Part shown: positions 1-7,589 of the stretch, in pieces
Layout: each line of letters starts with the position of its first letter
Numbering within the stretch: position 1 is the first letter of the stretch
NCBI RefSeq assembly: GCF_020640915.1
Contig: NZ_JADWDC010000009.1
Coordinates: 92,618 to 125,573, forward strand
Direction of reading: 5' to 3'
DNA: 32,956 nucleotides
Source: Waterburya agarophytonicola KI4
GTDB taxonomy: Bacteria > Cyanobacteriota > Cyanobacteriia > Cyanobacteriales > Xenococcaceae
Position numbers and translations under genes: made by a program
Notes under the pieces: generated by a model
What the model was told of the DNA's origin: nothing
The model's input: only the letters and a program-made list of their open reading frames with translations
The model's database searches: none

Positions 1-2
1 AT

Positions 3-344
3 CACGACCATTCCCATCACCTAGAAAATGATGGTTTTTCTTCTCTTTCCTTACAATTTGATCGCCCTTTTGCCATTCGGAAGTTTCAGTATTTTCTCGA
101 TAATCAACTACCCGAAAGTGTATTTAGAGCCAAAGGAATTCTGTGGTTTGATGAAAGTCCTCAACGTCATATCTTCCATCTAAGCGGTAAAAGATTTACC
201 CTTGAAGATGAAGAATGGAAAGGAGAAAAAGAAAATAAATTAGTTTTAATCGGTCAGAATATCGATAAAGATCTGCTACGCCAACAAATAGAAAACTGTG
301 TTTGTCTGCCAAAAAGCGATCGCGGTAGAGGTTTCGGGAAATAG
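3..344 (+). CDS. CobW-family GTP-binding protein, C-terminal part (5' end outside window)
   Basis: This open frame runs in from the left edge and stops at TAG 342-344, giving about 113 residues. It begins with a His/Asp-rich stretch (HDHSHH), typical of the metal-binding linker of COG0523/CobW proteins. A CobW C-terminal domain follows: an RAKGILWF strand, then FHLSGKRF, then KLVLIGQNID, ending in an RQQIENC helix. The family are G3E GTPases that deliver metals such as zinc or cobalt; the GTPase half with its Walker motifs lies outside the window, so the metal cannot be inferred. The next gene starts 65 bases downstream on the same strand. The subgroup (CobW, ZigA, YeiR) cannot be decided from this part. 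Confidence 0.8.
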   Translation, partial: HDHSHHLENDGFSSLSLQFDRPFAIRKFQYFLDNQLPESVFRAKGILWFDESPQRHIFHLSGKRFTLEDEEWKGEKENKLVLIGQNIDKDLLRQQIENCVCLPKSDRGRGFGK

Positions 345-409
345 ACTTAGTAATGTAATAACTCAACCGAGTAGATAAAATAGTAAAGTTTCTCCAAAAA
401 TAAACCTAA

Positions 410-1870
410 ATGAGCAAAAAACTATTTTCTTGGTTGAGTTTAGTCCTATTAACAGTTTTATTATCATTTACTCTGCGAACTCCCGCAATCGCAGATACAC
501 CAAAGCATTACACAGAATTAGAATTTCCTCCCATCCCAGAAATTCAACTTCCAGAATACGACCGCTACGAACTAGACAATGGTATGGTGGTCTACTTATT
601 AGAAGATCGAGATTTACCTTTAATTAGCGGTACGGCTTTAATTCGGACTGGTTCGCGTTTTGAACCGAGTAATAAAGTAGGATTGGCTGCACTGACTGGT
701 AGTATGATGCGCGGTGGAGGAACGAAAAATCATCCCGCAGCGGAGTTGAATTCAATCCTAGAACAAAAGGCAGCTAGTGTAGAAACCAATATTGGGAATA
801 CTTCTGGTAGTGCCAGTTTTAGCACTCTAACAGAAGATTTTAATACGGTATTTCCTCTGTTTGTCGAAGTTTTACGCCAGCCAGCTTTTGCACCCGACAA
901 GTTTGCGATCGCCAAAAAACAGCAACAAGGATCGATCGCTCGTCGCAATGACGATCCAGGAGATATTGCCAGTCGTGAATTTGATAAAATTATCTACGGC
1001 GATACTAGTCCCTATGCTCGCACTATTGAATATGAGACTTTAGATAATATTTCTCGTCAAGATACGATCGATTTTTATCGAACTTATGTTCGTCCTGAAA
1101 ATATAATTTTAGGAATAGCAGGAGATTTTGATTCTGATCGAGCGATCGAGCAAATACAAAACGCTTTTGCAGATTGGCAAGTAGATACTCCACCTCCAGC
1201 TTTATCAGCACCCAGCACCAGCCAAAAACATCTTCAGGGAGTATTCGTCGTAGATCGTCCCAAACTGACCCAAAGCAACATTTTATTAGGACATATTGGC
1301 GGTCAATTAAACAGTCCCGATTATGCTACTATGAGCGTCCTCAATGGAGTGTTAAATGGTTTTGGGGGACGCTTGTTTAACGAAGTGCGATCGCGTCAAG
1401 GTCTAGCTTATAGTGTATATGGTGCGTGGAGTCCTAGCTACGATTTTGATGGTTTATTTATTGCAGGAGGACAAACCCAGACAGAGAAAACTGTTCCCTT
1501 TGTTAAATCAGTTGTTTCTGAAATTAAAAAATTGCGCAATCAACTAGTAACCGAACAAGAGTTAGATGATGCTAAAGAATCTATTCTCAACTCTTTTGTC
1601 TTCAATTTCCAAAGTCCCAGTCAAACTTTATCTCGCTTAATGCGTTATGAATATTTTGACTATCCCGAAGATTTTATTTTTGACTATCAAGACAAAGTGC
1701 AAAATACGACTGAAGAAGACATTCTCAATGCTGCTATAAAATATCTTCAGCCAGATAAGTTAGTTACTCTGGTTGTGGGGAATAAACAAGGTATGAACCC
1801 GCCGTTAGATAGTCTGAATCAAGAAATTAATCTGGTAGATGTTTCTATTCCCCCTCCAGGAAACAGTTAA
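410..1870 (+). CDS. M16-family (insulinase-like) peptidase subunit lacking the zinc motif
   Basis: 486 residues with an N-terminal signal peptide (LSLVLLTVLLSF then a TPAIA-type cleavage region), so it is probably periplasmic. Two M16 domains follow. The first begins with YELDNGMVVYLLEDRDLP. At the place where active members carry HxxEH (about residues 87-105) the sequence reads GLAALTGSMMRGGGT, so the zinc ligands are absent. The second domain keeps the Arg/Tyr region (R327/R329 and Y334, in RQGLAYSVY). This is the pattern of the R/Y partner subunit of two-subunit bacterial M16B proteases, where a separate HxxEH subunit supplies the zinc site. That partner is often adjacent, but here the upstream gene is CobW-type and the downstream one MscS. 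The family call is secure; inactivity on its own is inferred from the missing motif. Confidence 0.88.
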   Translation: MSKKLFSWLSLVLLTVLLSFTLRTPAIADTPKHYTELEFPPIPEIQLPEYDRYELDNGMVVYLLEDRDLPLISGTALIRTGSRFEPSNKVGLAALTGSMMRGGGTKNHPAAELNSILEQKAASVETNIGNTSGSASFSTLTEDFNTVFPLFVEVLRQPAFAPDKFAIAKKQQQGSIARRNDDPGDIASREFDKIIYGDTSPYARTIEYETLDNISRQDTIDFYRTYVRPENIILGIAGDFDSDRAIEQIQNAFADWQVDTPPPALSAPSTSQKHLQGVFVVDRPKLTQSNILLGHIGGQLNSPDYATMSVLNGVLNGFGGRLFNEVRSRQGLAYSVYGAWSPSYDFDGLFIAGGQTQTEKTVPFVKSVVSEIKKLRNQLVTEQELDDAKESILNSFVFNFQSPSQTLSRLMRYEYFDYPEDFIFDYQDKVQNTTEEDILNAAIKYLQPDKLVTLVVGNKQGMNPPLDSLNQEINLVDVSIPPPGNS

Positions 1871-1887
1871 GAATAGAAACTATTAGC

Positions 1888-1936
1888 AAAAGCGATCGCC
1901 CGTACTCAAAACTATAGTAAAGCGATCGCTTTTTTT
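1888..1936. terminator. HIP1-pair hairpin between convergent genes
   Basis: Two copies of the HIP1 palindrome lie in inverted arrangement: AAAAGCGATCGC at 1888-1899 and GCGATCGCTTTTTT starting at 1922, about 22 bases apart. Together they form a 12 bp stem, followed on the plus strand by a run of seven T. The site lies between the M16 gene (ending 1870) and the MscS gene (minus strand, ending 1954), so it fits a terminator for the M16 gene and possibly for both. The HIP1 copies may simply have accumulated here. Confidence 0.55.
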
Positions 1937-1953
1937 AATCGGTATTATTATGT

Positions 1954-2841
1954 TTAATTATCCTGAGTTTTAGACTCGACGGGAAAATAGTCGTTATATT
2001 TTTCCTGGTCGAAATGATATACAGTGCGGATGGGATAAGGAATACCAATTTCTGCCTCATCCAAAGCTTGCTTGACTTTAATCATTGCTTTAGTCTGCAC
2101 CTTGCGTAGCTGTTTCTGTTGGGGACTAGTCCAATAGCGCACGATAAAGTCAATCGAACTATCGCCAAAGTTAACCACATCAATTTCTGGACTGGGGGTT
2201 TCCAAAACTCCTGCAACCGTTGATATTGTCTCCTGCAAAATTGCGATCGCTTGATCTAAAGGAGTATTATAATCAACCCCTACTGCTAAATCCGTCCGCC
2301 GCGAAGCATAAGCCGTAACTACTTTCACCGCATCGGTAAAAACAGTCGAATTGGGTAGCAAAACTCTTTCTCCATTATAAGTACGGAGTTTGGTAGTACG
2401 AATACTAATATTTTCCACTTTCCCCTGATAGTCGCCAATTACTATCTCGTCTCCAATGCGAAACGGTTCTTCTATTAGTAAAATAATTCCCGCTAGAAAG
2501 TTTTTAAATATATCTTGAAAAGCGAAACCAATTGCTACCGAACCTACTCCCAGGGTAGCAATAATATCTGCTAACTCAAAACTAGGAAACGCCAAAACGC
2601 AAGCCAACAAGATACCTACCGACCAAACGCCAATTCTGCTAATTTTTAGTAGCAGCAATTGTAGAGAACTACTTTTAATAGTTCGCTTTCCTGTTTCATC
2701 AGCAATCTTTAAAACTAGTTCTACTGCATATTTGGTTAGAAACAAAACCACGAATGCAGACAGCAATCCTGGTAAAGTTTTAACCCCCTGTCCAAATAGC
2801 TCTAATAAAGCTTGGACAATAGTATCGATAATTTTTGACAT
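1954..2841 (-). CDS. MscS-family mechanosensitive ion channel
   Basis: 295 residues. Three hydrophobic segments occur at about residues 22-45, 65-90 and 90-120, the last being the Gly/Ala-rich pore helix (ATLGVGSVAIGFAFQDIFKN). The MscS beta domain follows, with PFRIGDEIVIGDYQGKVENISIRTTKLRTYNGERVLLPNS, read here in pieces; the PN motif before the lower domain is present. Members sit in the inner membrane and release solutes at osmotic downshock. The size is close to that of E. coli MscS (286), so it is a minimal channel without added domains. The ATG at 2841 is the natural start. It is convergent with the M16 gene. Confidence 0.93.
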   Translation of the reverse strand: MSKIIDTIVQALLELFGQGVKTLPGLLSAFVVLFLTKYAVELVLKIADETGKRTIKSSSLQLLLLKISRIGVWSVGILLACVLAFPSFELADIIATLGVGSVAIGFAFQDIFKNFLAGIILLIEEPFRIGDEIVIGDYQGKVENISIRTTKLRTYNGERVLLPNSTVFTDAVKVVTAYASRRTDLAVGVDYNTPLDQAIAILQETISTVAGVLETPSPEIDVVNFGDSSIDFIVRYWTSPQQKQLRKVQTKAMIKVKQALDEAEIGIPYPIRTVYHFDQEKYNDYFPVESKTQDN

Positions 2842-3235
2842 AATTTAATTGATTTACCAATAACAAGACCCGAATACTTGTTTTAACATTCTTATCCTCA
2901 TATCTTCATCAAACAAACTGAGCTAAGTTTCAACTGAATATGTAGCTTGCTATATTTCCCTAAGTTAAATTACCGAGACAACGATCGTAAAAATGGGGTA
3001 TTAAACCCTGTAATATATGAATAGGGAGATTATTCAGGTGCAGCTTTAGAACCTCAAAGTGCTTATAAACATGGGTTTTTTGACTGTAATCAAGTAAATT
3101 TACACATTATTTACATAAATCTCCCAAGAATTACGCAAACTTTATACCATGCCCACATATTCACGGATATACTGAGTTTAAGAAACAAAACAAACACCAG
3201 TTATTCTGCAATATAAATCAAAGATCAGTAAATTC
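2842..3235. other. 394-base intergenic region, no gene seen
   Basis: It lies between the divergent MscS gene and the small coiled-coil gene and should hold both promoters. TTGACT at 3080-3085 is followed 19 bases later by CATTAT (3105-3110), a weak sigma70-type candidate for the plus-strand gene. TTGACTGTAATCAA is also a 4 bp inverted repeat. No open frame longer than about ten codons with a recognisable ribosome site was found, and no RNA gene was recognised. Confidence 0.4.
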
Positions 3236-3511
3236 ATGGAAGATATTAACCAGTACATCACATCTATTCAACAAGAAGTCGTTGCTGAAGAAAAAACTGT
3301 AAAAGTAGCCAGGCTAATTATTCTATTAATCAAAATTGAGAAAGAATTAGCTACAGTAAAAGAGACTTTAGCAAAGCTACAAACTCATCAAGAAAAATAT
3401 AACAATAATTCTCAACTCTCCGAGCAAATAGAGCAAAAGATGGCTACTGTTAATCGTCTTTCCGCGAAAATAAGTAAAGCGAGGCTCAATCTAAACTATT
3501 ACTTTATTTAA
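3236..3511 (+). CDS. Small coiled-coil protein of unknown function
   Basis: 91 residues, almost wholly predicted helical, with Lys/Glu/Gln-rich heptad-like spacing through about residues 30-80 (KIEKELATVKETLAKL, then QLSEQIEQKMATVNRLSAKI). There is no signal peptide, though a short hydrophobic patch (ARLIILLIKI) lies at about residues 25-34. No enzymatic motif is visible and I do not recognise the family. It is monocistronic, with 394 bases of non-coding DNA before it and 277 after it. The ATG has no strong ribosome-binding site upstream. The amino-acid pattern is coherent enough to support a real gene, but it could be lineage-specific. Confidence 0.55.
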   Translation: MEDINQYITSIQQEVVAEEKTVKVARLIILLIKIEKELATVKETLAKLQTHQEKYNNNSQLSEQIEQKMATVNRLSAKISKARLNLNYYFI

Positions 3512-3654
3512 TTTATCGATTAATTTTAAAGTGTGATTAAAATTTAAGTTGAGTTTAAAAAAATACCCTACTATTTATATTACTTCTGTAAATGAACAAG
3601 TTATATATACTTAAGCAAGAAGTCTGTATCAAATATTGCTAAAACGATTTTCGT

Positions 3655-3677
3655 TAGTTGTATAAACAACTATTTTT
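3655..3677 (+). terminator. Short hairpin plus T run downstream of the coiled-coil gene
   Basis: TAGTTG (3655-3660), a six-base loop and CAACTA (3667-3672) are followed by TTTTT (3673-3677). The stem is short and AT-rich, so it would be a weak intrinsic terminator, 144 bases after the stop of the coiled-coil gene. Confidence 0.35.
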
Positions 3678-3727
3678 AAAAATCTCCAAGTTTAATTTTA
3701 ACTAAGAACAGATAACTCAGCGTGTTT

Positions 3728-3761
3728 AAAATAGGGTTGGCGATGTCAACTCTATTTTTTT
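3728..3761 (+). terminator. Strong intrinsic terminator on the plus strand
   Basis: AAAATAGGGTTG (3728-3739) pairs with CAACTCTATTTT (3747-3758) over 12 bp with one G-U pair, closing a seven-base loop and running into seven T (3755-3761). It is the best-formed terminator in this part of the window, yet the nearest upstream plus-strand gene ended 216 bases earlier. It either ends a long 3' UTR or a separate transcript. On the minus strand it would follow the start of nothing, since the next gene reads away from it. Confidence 0.65.
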
Positions 3762-3788
3762 GTTAGAGTAAATTCCATGACTCTTTTG

Positions 3789-4457
3789 CTAGCGATCGAG
3801 ACAATAATTATTAATTTCTTTGATCGCATCCTGGTGTATTTTTCCAGCTTCTCCAGCATCAATGCGAGCAAGATCTAATGCCTCAAGATTCTTACTTTCT
3901 CTAGCTTGCACTGCATCGTAAGTTGCTTGGGAATAAATACGATAGATTGTCACTAGTTTATTTTGATGTTTAATCAATTGAGGATTGTTAACATGCAGGG
4001 CTTGAATCTGATTAGCAGCTTTGTCCATCATACTGGCAGCTTCTAGCCAACTTTTCATCGAGCTTTGATCTTCTGTATAACTAATATTTTGGCTGCTATG
4101 ATTCACCTCGCTCACAATACGAAAAATTTGCTCGCATTGAGTCAATTTACTGCGATCGCAGCCCGAAACTAGCAAAGTCAACAAAATAAAAATGACAGAA
4201 AAAAAGAAATGACGATCGCTCCCCTCTCCTTTGGAGTTGCATCCCCCCAAACTTTGCCAACGCCAAACTAAAAAATGTAGCAAATAATGTCCGTCAGAAA
4301 GATAGCGTCGAACACTTCCTTGAGAATTACTAAATTGTGGACGAGTAGGGCAATGAAATTGTCGTTTGAGCGATCGCTCGTCATTTCTATCGACTAACAT
4401 TCGATTAACTAGTTCTAACTGATTGTTGATTGAGGAGAAAACTATCGTGTATCTCAA
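3789..4457 (-). CDS. Putative small lipoprotein; true start probably well inside the open frame
   Basis: The longest frame has 222 codons and would start at a TTG. Residues about 84-99 are a hydrophobic stretch ending LLVSGC, a good lipobox with Cys100 (codon 4158-4160). The remaining ~120 residues are a soluble, helix-rich tail with CEQIFRIVSEVN, a SMKSWLEAASMMDKAA helix and a final CLDR. A lipoprotein signal at residue 84 does not suit a start at residue 1, so the real start is more likely near the TTG at 4250, giving about 153 residues. The first ~80 codons (many Arg, Trp, His, e.g. HFLVWRWQSLGG) look unlike a normal leader and may be non-coding or a remnant of other DNA. Function unknown. 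It is likely an envelope-anchored protein. Confidence 0.5.
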   Translation of the reverse strand: MRYTIVFSSINNQLELVNRMLVDRNDERSLKRQFHCPTRPQFSNSQGSVRRYLSDGHYLLHFLVWRWQSLGGCNSKGEGSDRHFFFSVIFILLTLLVSGCDRSKLTQCEQIFRIVSEVNHSSQNISYTEDQSSMKSWLEAASMMDKAANQIQALHVNNPQLIKHQNKLVTIYRIYSQATYDAVQARESKNLEALDLARIDAGEAGKIHQDAIKEINNYCLDR

Positions 4458-4532
4458 TTAACTATAAAGGAATTGATGATACTATAACTATCCAAATTCA
4501 ATCACACAAAACAAAATTAGATGTCTGGCAGC

Positions 4533-5537
4533 TTATTTATCTCCATGTCGTTTTTGATGCCATTGCCAAGCGTGAGTGATAATCTTCTTAAGATCTGCAT
4601 AATTGGGATTCCAGCCCAGCTTTTCTTTCACTTTTTTGCTGCTACCTACTAAAATAGGAGCATCCCCCGCACGGCGATCGCTTTCAACCGCAGGAATTTC
4701 TAAACCCGTTACTTCGCGGGCAGTTTCAATTACTTCTCTAACGGAAAAACCATTCCCGTTGCCCAGGTTAAAGACATCTGATTCCCCACCAGACAATAAA
4801 TATTCCAAACCCAAAACATGAGCATCAGCTAAATCGTTAACGTGGATATAATCTCGCACGCAAGTTCCATCGGGGGTATCGTAGTCTGTACCAAAGATAT
4901 ATAGAGATTCTCGTTTTTTCAGTGCTGTTAACAAAGCCAAGGGAATCAGATGAGTTTCTGGTTGATGATCTTCCCCTAACAACCCTTCTGGATCTGCTCC
5001 ACAAGCATTAAAATAACGGAATGCTACTGATTTGAGATTAAATGCCGTATCAAAATCCCTTAAAATTTGCTCTACCATATCCTTACTAGCAGCATAAGGG
5101 CTAAGAGGGCTGTGGGGATGATTTTCCGTCATGGGTACTTCTTTCGGCATCCCATAAACCGCACAGGTAGAAGAAAAAACAATTTTATTAATACCGTGTG
5201 CCAACATGGCTTCGAGTAAATTTAACGTGCTGGCTACATTATTACGATAATATTTTCCAGGCTCTTTAACAGATTCCCCTACTGCTATATAGGCTGCAAA
5301 GTGCATTACCGCATCAATTTTATGGGTTGTAAATAGCTTATCTAAGACAGCGCGATCGCTTGTATCGCCAACAATCAGCTTGAGCTGTAAGACATGATCA
5401 ACTATCTCTTGATGCCCATAAGATAAATTATCTAAAATAATTACTTCATAACCAGCTTTTTTTAAAGCTAGTGCTGCATGAGAACCTATATAGCCAGCAC
5501 CGCCTGTAACTAAAATGGTCTGTTTTTTAGATGACAC
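4533..5537 (-). CDS. galE: UDP-glucose 4-epimerase
   Basis: 334 residues, starting at GTG (5535-5537). The NAD-binding GGAGYIGSH motif lies at residues 12-20. The catalytic region has SSTCAVYG (T124 at the Ser/Thr position) and the Tyr-x3-Lys pair Y148/K152 (PYAASK). The substrate segment includes RYFNACGADPEG and RDYIHVNDLADAH, both characteristic of GalE rather than other extended short-chain reductases. It interconverts UDP-glucose and UDP-galactose in the cytoplasm, supplying galactosyl units for galactolipids and surface polysaccharide. It lies 60 bases downstream of the prenyl synthase gene on the same strand, close enough for shared transcription, although the functions are unrelated. 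Confidence 0.96.
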   Translation of the reverse strand: MSSKKQTILVTGGAGYIGSHAALALKKAGYEVIILDNLSYGHQEIVDHVLQLKLIVGDTSDRAVLDKLFTTHKIDAVMHFAAYIAVGESVKEPGKYYRNNVASTLNLLEAMLAHGINKIVFSSTCAVYGMPKEVPMTENHPHSPLSPYAASKDMVEQILRDFDTAFNLKSVAFRYFNACGADPEGLLGEDHQPETHLIPLALLTALKKRESLYIFGTDYDTPDGTCVRDYIHVNDLADAHVLGLEYLLSGGESDVFNLGNGNGFSVREVIETAREVTGLEIPAVESDRRAGDAPILVGSSKKVKEKLGWNPNYADLKKIITHAWQWHQKRHGDK

Positions 5538-5597
5538 CTACCCAAATTCCTCCAAATAACTTGCACATTAATTTGAGCTATCTTGAGATAACTGAAC

Positions 5598-6572
5598 CTA
5601 ATATAAACGACTAACTACGTAATTAGTTAATTCATGGAGTGCATCTTTAGAGTCTGAAGCAGCCAAACAATTCAAGCTTTGAGCTGCCATCTTGGTGTGA
5701 CTAGCTGCTAGTTGACGGGCTTTATCAATACCATTACTATTTTGGACTAATTCTAAGGCTTTACTCAAGTCTTCTGATTCAGAAAATTCCCGTTCAAGCA
5801 AAATCTCTAAATAAGGTTGTTCTTCAAGAGCATAAAGCACTGGGACAGTTAAATTCCCACTAGCTAAATCTGAACCTGCTGGTTTGCCCAAAACTTCGGT
5901 CGATCCCGTAAAATCTAAAATGTCGTCGACAATTTGAAAAGCCAGTCCTAAATTACGACCATAATCATAGAGACTTTGTGTCATATCAAGACTAGCATCG
6001 CTCAATACAGCAGCAGCTTTAGCACTGTTTGCCATTAAAGAAGCGGTTTTATAATAACTTTTGTCAAGATAGCTATCAATTGAAGCACCAATATCAAAAC
6101 GATTCAAGCCTTGTAAAATTTCTCCTTCCGCAAAATCTCTGATTACTTCTGACAGCAGCTTAACTACTTGGAGATTATCTAGATTAGCTAAATACCAAGA
6201 TGATTGAGCAAAAAGAAAATCACCAGCCAACACAGCAATTTTGTTATCAAACAAACTATTAACTGTTTCTACATTACGACGCAGATCTGCTTCATCTACA
6301 ACATCGTCGTGTACCAAACTGGCAGTATGAATCATTTCAGTGATTTCTGCCAGACGACGATGACGACTGGTCAAGTGATTATTTGGCATAGTAGCCCTGG
6401 AAACTAATAAGACAATTGCTGGTCTAATTCGCTTGCCTCCAGCCTCAAACAAGTGTTCGGCAGCAGCCCCTAAAATAGGATGACGCGCACCAATAAGCTG
6501 TTTGAGGTTATCTGTCAGAATATCGAGATCTTGTTCGACGGGTGCTAATAAAGAAGTAGTAGAAGATGTCAT
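5598..6572 (-). CDS. sds: Long-chain all-trans polyprenyl (solanesyl) diphosphate synthase
   Basis: 324 residues from ATG 6572. The two Asp-rich motifs of trans-prenyltransferases are present: DDVVD at 89-93 and DDILD at 216-220, with GGKRIRP at about 45-51 binding the isopentenyl diphosphate. The residues four and five places before the first Asp-rich motif are Ser and Ala, small ones that leave the product tunnel open, which argues for a C40-C50 product rather than geranylgeranyl diphosphate. In cyanobacteria this enzyme makes the C45 solanesyl tail of plastoquinone-9. The length agrees with cyanobacterial solanesyl synthases (about 323). The product length is inferred. Confidence 0.9.
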   Translation of the reverse strand: MTSSTTSLLAPVEQDLDILTDNLKQLIGARHPILGAAAEHLFEAGGKRIRPAIVLLVSRATMPNNHLTSRHRRLAEITEMIHTASLVHDDVVDEADLRRNVETVNSLFDNKIAVLAGDFLFAQSSWYLANLDNLQVVKLLSEVIRDFAEGEILQGLNRFDIGASIDSYLDKSYYKTASLMANSAKAAAVLSDASLDMTQSLYDYGRNLGLAFQIVDDILDFTGSTEVLGKPAGSDLASGNLTVPVLYALEEQPYLEILLEREFSESEDLSKALELVQNSNGIDKARQLAASHTKMAAQSLNCLAASDSKDALHELTNYVVSRLY

Positions 6573-6772
6573 TGTTAAGCCAATTCTGGCAATTATCTTA
6601 TTTAAGAAACTTTACATATTATTGTACTTATTTTAAGGGAAGCTAACCTAATAACCAACTATTAAGTTGTAACTATTACAAATCAATCACAGTAGTTTGA
6701 CCAGGCATAGTAGGGTTAGGGAAAATATTTAATTTAAAAATGCCTGGGATAAATAGTCTGAAACTGTTGAGG

Positions 6773-6798
6773 GAGCGATCGCCAATTGGCGATCGCTC
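6773..6798. repeat. 26-base perfect palindrome built from two inverted HIP1 sites
   Basis: GAGCGATCGCC at 6773-6783 and its exact complement ending at 6798 flank AATT, so every base pairs across the centre. Each half contains one GCGATCGC. As RNA it would fold into a 10-11 bp GC-rich stem with a tiny loop. It lies about 200 bases upstream of both divergent genes, so it may limit read-through or simply be a HIP1 doublet. Confidence 0.75.
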
Positions 6799-6918
6799 GA
6801 TTTATATTAGTGATTTGCGAAAAATAAAAGCGATCGCCGATCATCATGAATAAATTATTTGAATTATTAAAATCTACTTAAAAAAAATTGTCAACAAGCG
6901 ATATTCGCGATATATCTA

Positions 6919-6946
6919 TATAATGGCATCTAAATAATAATTACTA
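6919..6946 (+). promoter_or_regulatory. Candidate -10 box and Fur-like operator before the feoA pair
   Basis: TATAAT at 6919-6924 is a perfect -10 hexamer; no good -35 lies 16-18 bases before it. Just downstream, 6932-6946 matches the 7-1-7 Fur consensus TGATAAT-N-ATTATCA at 10 of 14 positions. AT-rich DNA gives such matches by chance, so the Fur call rests mainly on the neighbouring FeoA genes. Confidence 0.3.
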
Positions 6947-6965
6947 TCAATAAACTAGATCTATT

Positions 6966-7325
6966 ATGACCCATAGTATAAATCTTAAAAATCAAAAATT
7001 TCGTCCCAATCAGCAATTTCAAGAATTTATCTTTATTGGTAATACCGCGAATAAATCTGTATCCGATCTAACAGAAAAGGCAGATCTTTGTCCTGATAGT
7101 AATTTTGTCAGTCAAGTTAACCTAGAAGACTACGTGGCGATCGCGGAAATACACACTAATAAAAATATTAGTCATCAGCTAAAAATTTTAAATATCAAGC
7201 CAGGAGCAATAGTCAAATTAATTAGCAAAACGAATAATGGATCGGTTGTAATAAGTCTCGGCAATAAATTGATTGGTATGGGCGCAGAAATTGCTCGCCA
7301 AATTGTGACAACTCCAGTTAGTTAA
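6966..7325 (+). CDS. FeoA-domain protein with N-terminal extension
   Basis: 119 residues. About 45 unmatched N-terminal residues precede a FeoA-type SH3-like barrel covering roughly residues 55-117: the order is a strand, a helix with SHQLKILNIKPGAIVKLI, then SVVISLGNKLIGMGAEIARQIVV-like ending. Canonical FeoA keeps an R/L-x3-G-hydrophobic-PG turn; here it is LNIKPGA. FeoA is a small cytoplasmic partner of the ferrous iron permease FeoB. The stop is four bases before the next feoA-like gene, so the two are surely co-transcribed. No feoB follows: the next gene is rsmH on the other strand. Confidence 0.7.
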   Translation: MTHSINLKNQKFRPNQQFQEFIFIGNTANKSVSDLTEKADLCPDSNFVSQVNLEDYVAIAEIHTNKNISHQLKILNIKPGAIVKLISKTNNGSVVISLGNKLIGMGAEIARQIVTTPVS

Positions 7326-7329
7326 GATA

Positions 7330-7584
7330 ATGAAAATAACTACTAGCATTGACGAATTATCTTTAGGCTCGGTAGGTATAGTAGCTGGCTATAGCCTAAT
7401 CTATGGTGGCTATATAGGCAAATTAATATCTAAAGGCTTAATTCCTGGTACTTTCTTTGTGTTGCTCAATTCAGATTTAGTTAGAGGTACAGTACAAATC
7501 ATGCTTAAAGAAAAAATAATTATTCTTTCCAAGCCAGAAGTAAATGCTCTTTGTATTGATGCTGCAACAGAAGATAACCAATAA
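7330..7584 (+). CDS. Second FeoA-domain protein
   Basis: 84 residues, the usual size of a single FeoA domain. The SH3-like fold can be followed: LSLGSVGIVAGY strand-turn-strand, helix IGKLISKGLIPGTFFVLLN, then VQIMLKEKIIILSKPEVNAL. The GLIPGT turn matches the FeoA family signature. It starts four bases after the first FeoA gene. Two different FeoA proteins in tandem are known upstream of feoB in other bacteria, where they may form part of the transporter. Here the permease is missing, so they may serve a distant FeoB or act elsewhere. Confidence 0.72.
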   Translation: MKITTSIDELSLGSVGIVAGYSLIYGGYIGKLISKGLIPGTFFVLLNSDLVRGTVQIMLKEKIIILSKPEVNALCIDAATEDNQ

Positions 7585-7589
7585 CTCTT

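Larger units (their letters stand above)
6573..6965. other. 393-base divergent intergenic region with palindrome and AT-rich leader
   Basis: It separates the prenyl synthase gene (minus) from the feoA-like pair (plus). It holds a 26-base perfect palindrome (6773-6798), another HIP1 copy at about 6830, a TATAAT at 6919-6924, and an AT-rich Fur-like sequence at 6932-6946. No open frame with a credible start was found. Confidence 0.5.
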
